A program made the position numbers and the translations under genes. A stretch of DNA of 19,790 bases from CAYXUW01 sp964468375 (GTDB lineage Bacteria; Planctomycetota; Phycisphaerae; Sedimentisphaerales; Anaerobacaceae). The stretch covers positions 1 to 19,790 of the forward strand of contig CAYXUW010000033.1 in the NCBI GenBank assembly GCA_964468375.1. The letters run 5' to 3'. Below are positions 14,918-19,790 of this stretch, one piece after another (the stretch's first letter is position 1; every line of letters starts with the position of its first letter). Under the pieces are notes generated by a model, which worked only from the letters and a program-made list of their open reading frames with translations, had not been told where the DNA came from and did no database searches.

Positions 14918-15032
14918 TTTAAACTTGCTGTTGGTGCCTCCGGTTCGGCCATTTTCTTATATTACTTCGCCCATTAGGGGCTGCGTAACACTAACGCTCC
15001 TCACTCGCGTCCTCTGGAACCAACAGCAACTT
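14918..15032 (+). mobile_element. Small palindromic repeat element containing the right flanking direct repeat
   Basis: Bases 14918-14952 repeat 12544-12578 (30 of 35). TTGCTGTTGGT (14925-14935) reappears as its exact reverse complement ACCAACAGCAA at 15019-15029, so a unit of about 110 nt has inverted ends, like a MITE or REP-type element. It carries no gene. Open frames across it are not protein-like. Confidence 0.45.
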
Positions 15033-15185
15033 CATGTAAAAAAACAATCATTTGCGCAGGTAGTTAAAAGCAAAAACCCATTTTTCGAAATTTTTTTAAC
15101 TCCTTTTCCCACAACAAGTTACAAACGACTAAATACTGACAACTAACTCTTTTTTCGCATCATTCGCGCCGGCTCGTCCAATTAT

Positions 15186-15223
15186 AGAGAGACGGTCTCT
15201 CTTGAAAGAGCCCCCTTTGGGGG
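15186..15223 (+). repeat. Two tandem hairpins in the gap before the 184-aa gene
   Basis: AGAGAGA-CGG-TCTCTCT (15186-15202) is followed by CCCCC-TTT-GGGGG (15211-15223). They may be a transcription barrier or a leader structure. Apart from these and the palindromic element, the 384-nt gap 14880-15263 shows nothing coding; just before the gene lies AACTAAGAACTC-type low complexity. Confidence 0.45.
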
Positions 15224-15263
15224 TAATTAAGAACTAAGAACTCAAAACTAAGCGGAGCTTATT

Positions 15264-15818
15264 ATGGCAACCGAAGCCCAAATTCTTGCAAACCGCCGTA
15301 ACTGTCAAAAATCAACCGGCCCCTGTTCCACCGAAGGCAAAACCGTTGTCTCGCAAAATGCCGTCAAACATGGCCTCTCGGCCTCGAAAGACTTAATCAG
15401 TTCTGAATCTCAGGAGGAATTCGACCTCCACCGCCGGCAAGTTTTAGACGAGCTCAATCCCGTAACCCCGATGGAATCTATACTTGCCGACCGCATCGTT
15501 GGGCTCTCATGGCGTCTTAATCGTATTTGTATCTTCCAGAATCAGGCCATTGACACATTGAAAGCCGGCCCCGCCCGATTCGAGAAACTCTACCGCTCCC
15601 TCACTGCCAATATAGCCGGAAAACCCCTTAAGGGTGCGGATGGCTCTGATGACAAATTTCCTCTTGGCCGGTTGGCCGTTAAGGATTTCTCGAATGCAAG
15701 GGTCCTCGACCGCCTCCTGATGTATGAGCGCCGAATAGAGCACAGTCTCTACAAAACAATACTCGAGCTTCAGCGCCTCCAGCTCGCCCAAAAATTCAAA
15801 ACCCAGTTAGGAATATAA
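15264..15818 (+). CDS. Hypothetical protein of an expanded planctomycete family
   Basis: 184 residues from ATG 15264; the ribosome site is weak (AGCGGAG). The N-terminus has MATEAQILANRRN, STGPCSTEGK and QNAVKHGLSA. I know this pattern from a family present in many copies in Planctomycetota and Acidobacteria genomes, of unknown function. The middle is helical (ESQEEFDLHRRQVLDELNP, ADRIVGLSWRLNRI), and the C-terminal region has YERRIEHSLYKTILELQRLQ. There is no signal peptide or enzyme motif. The basic N-terminus could bind nucleic acid. Frequent co-occurrence with interspersed repeats, as here on both sides, hints at mobility, but this is inference. Confidence 0.75.
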   Translation: MATEAQILANRRNCQKSTGPCSTEGKTVVSQNAVKHGLSASKDLISSESQEEFDLHRRQVLDELNPVTPMESILADRIVGLSWRLNRICIFQNQAIDTLKAGPARFEKLYRSLTANIAGKPLKGADGSDDKFPLGRLAVKDFSNARVLDRLLMYERRIEHSLYKTILELQRLQLAQKFKTQLGI

Positions 15819-15943
15819 ATTTCAATCAATCAAAAAGATGTTAATTATGCAAAACAAAGCCAATTTTAGAAATACCCCAATTGCTGTAACTTAAGTAATG
15901 ACAACAGCTACGAACAAAAAACTGCGAACAATGGACTGCCAAA

Positions 15944-16010
15944 AACAAAGCCAAAACAAAGCCAATCAGAGCCAAAACAAAGCCAATCAAAGCCAAACAA
16001 ACCCAATTTT
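15944..16010 (+). repeat. AGCC-rich 21-nt tandem repeat
   Basis: The 20-nt unit AGCCAAAACAAAGCCAATCA occurs exactly at 15949-15968 and 15970-15989 (period 21), with a third degenerate copy from 15991. A related CAAAACAAAGCCAATTTTA lies at 15849-15867. It has no spacers of unique sequence. Similar AGCCAAA runs are common intergenic repeats in Sedimentisphaerales-like genomes (recollection, not checked). Confidence 0.75.
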
Positions 16011-16026
16011 ACCTGCCTTCGGCTGT

Positions 16027-17448
16027 TCACCACGTCTGCGTAGCGGTATATTGGATTGTGTCAGTCGAGTCCGCTTTCAGCTTTACTTCGAACCGTGCGG
16101 TATTGGCATCACGTTTTACGTAGTCGTGTGTTGTTTTATCAATTCTCCAGTTCACCCGCTGCGGGAAATGTTCATCGACGAAAACTGTAATATCCTCATT
16201 TTTCCTGTTCTTAAGCTCGATTTTATGGGTCTCACGTTTCATTCGCCGGCTGTGCTCGCTGTCGACCAGAGTATATTCCGCAACCACATCGAACGCGTTT
16301 CCGACATAGAGCAGCAGCTTCTCCTTGTTCGGCGTGTGGTCAATTCTGTCTTCGCCGACAAATTCGAGCGTATCATCGGCCGGGTCTTTCTTGAAGACGC
16401 GGACTTTACCTTTCGGCAGGGCGATACCAAGATTATTTTCCTTAGTATTTTCAAACTCGAGCTTGATTTGAACCTTATCACCTTGCTGCTGGCCCCGGTA
16501 GTATGAATATTGGCCGCGTTCATATATATAGAGTTTCTTCACCGAGACGTCCATAGCAGGGGTGATAAACTCAATCTGCTTGACCTGATTGTTGTTTATA
16601 GTGCTTTTTCGCCCCAGCGTATAAAGGTGGTATTCCATAAACGCCTTTTCCTCGAAAGCGGCTTCAGCAGGAGCCTCCATAGCCATAAGAGGCATACTTT
16701 TGGTATATGGCGGCCGCGGCTCGGTTACTCTTCTGACGTCGCCGGCAATAAGTTTCAGGGCCGCATCCTTATATGTAGCGCCGCTTTTGTTGTCGATAGT
16801 TACCCAACCGGTGAAATCAATCTTCGTTTCATCGGCATTCAGGACGGCCGAATAATCGGCGTTCCATTTAATCCGTTCGGTGGTATAGGTTACCTGGCAG
16901 AGCTGAGCGCCTTTTTCCTTCGCGTTCGCGAGCCAGACCAGTGTCGGTCTGGTAACGAGGTCGTCGGGCAGCTCTTTGAGTGTAATCTCTTCTACGCTGT
17001 TTTTGTCCAGGATTTCGATGTTGTCTGTTCCGTCTTTTAATATTAAGTCGCTGCCCAGCGAGGCCAGAAGCTGGCCGGTTACTTTTCTGCCGGTGTCGGC
17101 GCCGCTGCCTTTTAGAACAACCGTAACGTCTTTATCGATGTAGCGTTTGAGCAGACTGTATGTATTGACAAGGTCGTATTCGTAGTTTTGTTCGAGGACG
17201 GACACCGCCCCGGGCGCGGACAGACATTTGAAATTCACGCTGGTCGGGTCGATAGCCGAGGCGACGTCGGTAAATTTTACGGTGTTGATGCCTTTATCGA
17301 ATGACATTTGCCGGGACTCTCTGACGACGGCGAAGTTATCATTGTAAACCGTCAGGGCGACCCCTTCGCTGTTGCTGGCAGAGCCGGCGAAACCGGTTGT
17401 GCAGCCGGATATACAAATTATCGTTAGAAGTATTATTTGCTTTTTCAT
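16027..17448 (-). CDS. DUF4139 domain-containing lipoprotein 2
   Basis: 473 residues from ATG 17448, with AAGGA upstream on the minus strand. The N-terminus MKKQIILLTIICISGCTTG is a lipoprotein signal with lipobox ISGC (Cys16). The mature protein parallels the 10409-11902 product: VALTVYNDNFAVVRESRQ, SVLEQNYEYD, WNADYSAVL, IDFTGWVTIDNKSGATY, LIAGDVRRV, FMEYHLYTLGRK, NNLGIALPKGKVRVFKKD, VGEDRIDHTP and a terminal Trp. Both are clearly paralogues of a DUF4139 family. Function unknown; an envelope location is expected. No partner gene overlaps. Confidence 0.87.
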   Translation of the reverse strand: MKKQIILLTIICISGCTTGFAGSASNSEGVALTVYNDNFAVVRESRQMSFDKGINTVKFTDVASAIDPTSVNFKCLSAPGAVSVLEQNYEYDLVNTYSLLKRYIDKDVTVVLKGSGADTGRKVTGQLLASLGSDLILKDGTDNIEILDKNSVEEITLKELPDDLVTRPTLVWLANAKEKGAQLCQVTYTTERIKWNADYSAVLNADETKIDFTGWVTIDNKSGATYKDAALKLIAGDVRRVTEPRPPYTKSMPLMAMEAPAEAAFEEKAFMEYHLYTLGRKSTINNNQVKQIEFITPAMDVSVKKLYIYERGQYSYYRGQQQGDKVQIKLEFENTKENNLGIALPKGKVRVFKKDPADDTLEFVGEDRIDHTPNKEKLLLYVGNAFDVVAEYTLVDSEHSRRMKRETHKIELKNRKNEDITVFVDEHFPQRVNWRIDKTTHDYVKRDANTARFEVKLKADSTDTIQYTATQTW

Positions 17449-17611
17449 TTTATTTGTCCTTAAATTTTGGAATTGGCATTTTGAAAATATTGTCGCACAG
17501 CGGCAGGTGGGCGTAAAGCAAAAGTTGGGTTAAAAAATAGCCGTTTTGCTGGAAAGGGCGCTCGTAACAGGGTATAACATATTACAGATAGGTTGTTTTG
17601 GGAGATAAAAT

Positions 17612-18766
17612 ATGACGGCATCGGCGTTAACAGGGCTGGTTGGTTCGGGCGGCTGGACTAATATAATCAATTACGAAATCGCCGCGGGCAATGAAATTTG
17701 GCGTTTTGCGTTGGTTCTGCTGGTGATACTGGTGGTACTGGCGGCGGGGAAAATTGCCCAGTTTGCGCTGGTTAACTATTCCGAACGGCTGGAGAAGAAA
17801 TTAGGCATCAGCATTCTGACTTTGTTTCTGAAATGTCTTGCCAAGCCGATAACGTTGATTGCTTTTTCCGTGGGCTTGTATTTGTGCAAGCTTTGTGTCG
17901 TGTTCGAGGACACTTCCGTTACACCGGCAAGGCCCGGTATAAGCTCGGTTGTGGAAAACATCTGGACCCAGACAGCTAAAGCGATAGGGGCATTAGCGGT
18001 AGCATATTTCATCTATCGCCTGGTGGATATAATCGAATATTATCTTCTGCGCTGGACGAGCAAAACCCAGACAAAGCTGGACGATATGCTGGTGCCGGTC
18101 GTGCGAAAGGCGATGCGGGTAACTATAGCTATAGTGGCTGTAATTTTCATAGTCGATAACGTATTTGACCAGGATGTTAAATCCATTCTCGTAGGGGCGG
18201 GGGTGGGCGGTATTGCTGTTGCTCTTGCGGCCAAAGAGACGATAGCCAATTTCTTCGGCTCGATAACAATTTTTGCGGACAGGCCTTTCCAGATAGATGA
18301 GCTTGTGAAAATCGACGGACACTTCGGGCCTGTGGAGGACGTAGGTTTTCGGAGCACGCGTGTACGCACCCTTGAAGGTCATCTTATAACTATTCCGAAC
18401 AGCATTGTCGCAAATTCAATTGTGGAAAATGTAGGGAGGCGGCCTTTTATTCGCAGAACGTCGAACATCACAATAACTTACGATTCCGGCCATACCAAAG
18501 CTAAGAAGGCGGTTGAGATTATAAAGGATATTCTGGCGAACGTTCCGGAGGTTAATGCCGACTCTGATAAGCCGCCGAGAGTGTATTTCAACGAGTTTAA
18601 CGATTGTTCGCTGAACATTTATATGAGCTACTGGGTCAAGCCGCCGGACTACTGGCTGTATTATGAAGTCAATCAGCGGATCAACCTGGAGATGATGAAG
18701 CGGTTTGAGGCCGAAAAGATTGAATTCGCCTTTCCCACTCAGACACTTTATGTAAAAAAGGACTGA
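17612..18766 (+). CDS. MscS-family mechanosensitive ion channel
   Basis: 384 residues, ATG 17612 with GGGAG just upstream. Hydrophobic helices lie at about 30-53, 73-96, 119-144 and 167-184. Then comes the pore-lining helix with the MscS signature at 191-220 (SILVGAGVGGIAVALAAKE, then TIANFFGSI), followed by RPFQIDELVKIDG at the beta-domain start. The cytoplasmic cage holds GFRSTRVRTLEG and TIPNSIVANS. It opens on membrane tension to release solutes during hypoosmotic shock. Compared with E. coli MscS (286 residues, 3 TM) it has an extra N-terminal region with one or two more helices. Monocistronic; it converges on the secretin gene. Confidence 0.92.
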   Translation: MTASALTGLVGSGGWTNIINYEIAAGNEIWRFALVLLVILVVLAAGKIAQFALVNYSERLEKKLGISILTLFLKCLAKPITLIAFSVGLYLCKLCVVFEDTSVTPARPGISSVVENIWTQTAKAIGALAVAYFIYRLVDIIEYYLLRWTSKTQTKLDDMLVPVVRKAMRVTIAIVAVIFIVDNVFDQDVKSILVGAGVGGIAVALAAKETIANFFGSITIFADRPFQIDELVKIDGHFGPVEDVGFRSTRVRTLEGHLITIPNSIVANSIVENVGRRPFIRRTSNITITYDSGHTKAKKAVEIIKDILANVPEVNADSDKPPRVYFNEFNDCSLNIYMSYWVKPPDYWLYYEVNQRINLEMMKRFEAEKIEFAFPTQTLYVKKD

Positions 18767-18793
18767 AACAGCGGATAACCGATTCCAGTCCTT
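18758..18793 (-). terminator. Terminator of the secretin gene, overlapping the MscS stop codon
   Basis: AAGGACTG (18758-18765) pairs with CAGTCCTT (18786-18793), with an inner CGG/CCG pair. Read on the minus strand the stem is followed by TTTT, so it ends leftward transcription of the secretin. The left arm is the last codons of the MscS gene. Confidence 0.65.
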
Positions 18794-18815
18794 AGTTTAA
18801 CGTTTTGTGCTGCGA

Positions 18816-19790
18816 TTATTTTTCAGCCATTTCGGCCTTCTCGTCTTCAGTATAAGTAACTCTTGGGCCGGGGAAGTTTGTTGCTTTATAACCCTCGGCT
18901 TCGCCTGATGTAAGAATCGGGTTGATAATAATCCTCGGTGTGATGAAGATAATCAGCTCGGTGGTGTCGACGGATTCCTCCGTATCCATAAAAAACGCTT
19001 TTCCTAAAATTGGTATGTCTCCAAGGAGAGGTAGTTTGGTAATATTCTGTGCAACCTCCCTTTTGCGAAGCCCTCCAATTACAACAGTCTGGCCGTCCTG
19101 CACCAATGCCTTGGTGTTAATTTTACGGGTGTCAACTGTGGGCACGGTTTGCACAGCCCCTACGAGTGTGCCTTCTTCCGTAACAACGCCGAACTCGGGG
19201 ACAATGTGCAACCTTACCATGCCGTCTCTCGTAACATGGGGGGTAACACCAAGCTTGACGCCGACTTCTTTGAACTTGATTGACGTCATAGCGCCGCCTT
19301 CGGACGTGCTGCTTTGTTCGGTGTAGGGTATTTCGCTTATTATTTCGAATTCGGCGGTTTCGTTGTCAAGCACGAGAATGCGGGGATTCGCAAGAAGCTT
19401 GGCACCGACCTGGCTTCGCAGGATGTTCAGAGTTATCTCTGCGTTTACATAATCTAAAAGGGCAAAACGTATAGTGCCGGCTGTATCTGCATCGAACTCG
19501 CCGCCTATGAAGGGCTTGCTCTTTCTATAAGCGTAGGTGCTTGCTGCAGAACCGGCGGCAATATCCTGCCAGGTTGTGTTCGTCTCTTTGGTAGTAGTAT
19601 CGGTGGTGCGGACACCTGTAGCTGTGGTAGTAACTTCATCAATATCAACGGTAGTTATCGGATTATTTCTGGCGGCATGCCACTCTGTCCCGATATCGAA
19701 ACCCTCTGTAGTGGTTACGTCGTAGATTCTTGCCTCGACAAGTATCTGGGGGGTTATGCGGTCAATCTCCTCGATGAAGGTGTCTATGGC
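18816..19790 (-). CDS. Secretin (GspD/PilQ-type), C-terminal part, truncated by the window end
   Basis: The frame is open from the window edge to the stop at 18816, giving 324 residues; the N-terminus lies outside, so the ATG at 19373 is internal. It begins IDTFIEEIDRITPQILVEARIYDV, the end of an N-domain leading into the secretin domain. LNILRSQVGAKLLANPRILVLDNETAEFEI, GVKLGVTPHV, RLHIVPEFG, VDTRKINTKALVQDGQTVVIGGL and LPLLGDIPILGKAFF then match the secretin core and its signature region, and TTELIIFITPRII ends it. Secretins form the outer-membrane pore of type II secretion or type IV pilus systems. Which system is meant cannot be decided here. A Thr-rich insert (DEVTTTATGVRTTDTTTKE) lies in the domain. 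Confidence 0.93.
   Translation of the reverse strand, partial: AIDTFIEEIDRITPQILVEARIYDVTTTEGFDIGTEWHAARNNPITTVDIDEVTTTATGVRTTDTTTKETNTTWQDIAAGSAASTYAYRKSKPFIGGEFDADTAGTIRFALLDYVNAEITLNILRSQVGAKLLANPRILVLDNETAEFEIISEIPYTEQSSTSEGGAMTSIKFKEVGVKLGVTPHVTRDGMVRLHIVPEFGVVTEEGTLVGAVQTVPTVDTRKINTKALVQDGQTVVIGGLRKREVAQNITKLPLLGDIPILGKAFFMDTEESVDTTELIIFITPRIIINPILTSGEAEGYKATNFPGPRVTYTEDEKAEMAEK

Noticed and set aside
14925..15146. 73-aa open frame after the RT
   Set aside because: It crosses the palindromic repeat element, has no ribosome site and is of repeat-derived composition.
15944..16010. CRISPR-like array
   Set aside because: Units follow each other directly without unique spacers and there are no cas genes; it is a simple tandem repeat.
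15898..16506. 202-aa plus-strand frame through the AGCC repeat
   Set aside because: It lies antisense to the clear DUF4139 lipoprotein gene and begins in the tandem repeat.

Overview
The window reads as a chromosomal segment from a Planctomycetota bacterium, probably a Phycisphaerae/Sedimentisphaerales-like lineage. This is inferred, not searched. The clues are the 15264-15818 gene family (opening MATEAQILANRRN, with QNAVKHGLSA further in), which is expanded in such genomes, the interspersed AGCCAAA/CAAAGCCAATC-type repeats, two DUF4139 paralogues, a DUF4954 protein and moderate GC content. Gene density is normal except for a gene-poor island between about 12.5 and 15.3 kb.

Layout. At 1-4138 (+) lies a probable catabolic operon: the C-terminal part of a sorbose-1-phosphate-reductase-like MDR dehydrogenase, a UroD/MtaA-type methyltransferase-like protein, a class II aldolase and a short lipoyl-bearing 2-oxoacid dehydrogenase E2. 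It is followed by a minus-strand terminator, tRNA-Gly(CCC) and a small coiled-coil protein gene. At 5114-7933 (+) a DUF4954 beta-helix protein is followed directly by NagB, suggesting amino-sugar metabolism. A four-helix membrane protein (-) comes next. Then there is tRNA-Ser(GGA), whose 3' end is repeated 164 bp downstream around a hairpin-rich insert, and a DUF72 gene. A minus-strand operon follows: SixA-like phosphatase, DUF4139 protein 1 and a PflX-like radical SAM protein.

The most interesting region is 12820-14879, a retron-like system. A consensus sigma70 promoter (TTGACA, 17 bp, TGgTATAAT) drives about 470 nt of strongly structured non-coding RNA. After it come an 87-aa protein with a hydrophobic tail, a 95-aa XRE-type HTH protein and a 313-aa reverse transcriptase with YVDD, the retron NAxxH signature (NATPH) and a VTG-like TTG. 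A candidate msr-msd with a1/a2 pairing and a TAGCGAG branch-guanosine context is visible at 13089-13292. The island is flanked by two imperfect 35-nt direct repeats (12544-12578 and 14918-14952), the right one belonging to a small palindromic element.

Right of the island lie a multicopy-family gene, an AGCC-rich tandem repeat, a second DUF4139 protein (lipoprotein, -), an MscS-type mechanosensitive channel (+) and the C-terminal part of a secretin (GspD/PilQ type, -) that runs off the window end. All functions are read from motifs; no database search was possible.
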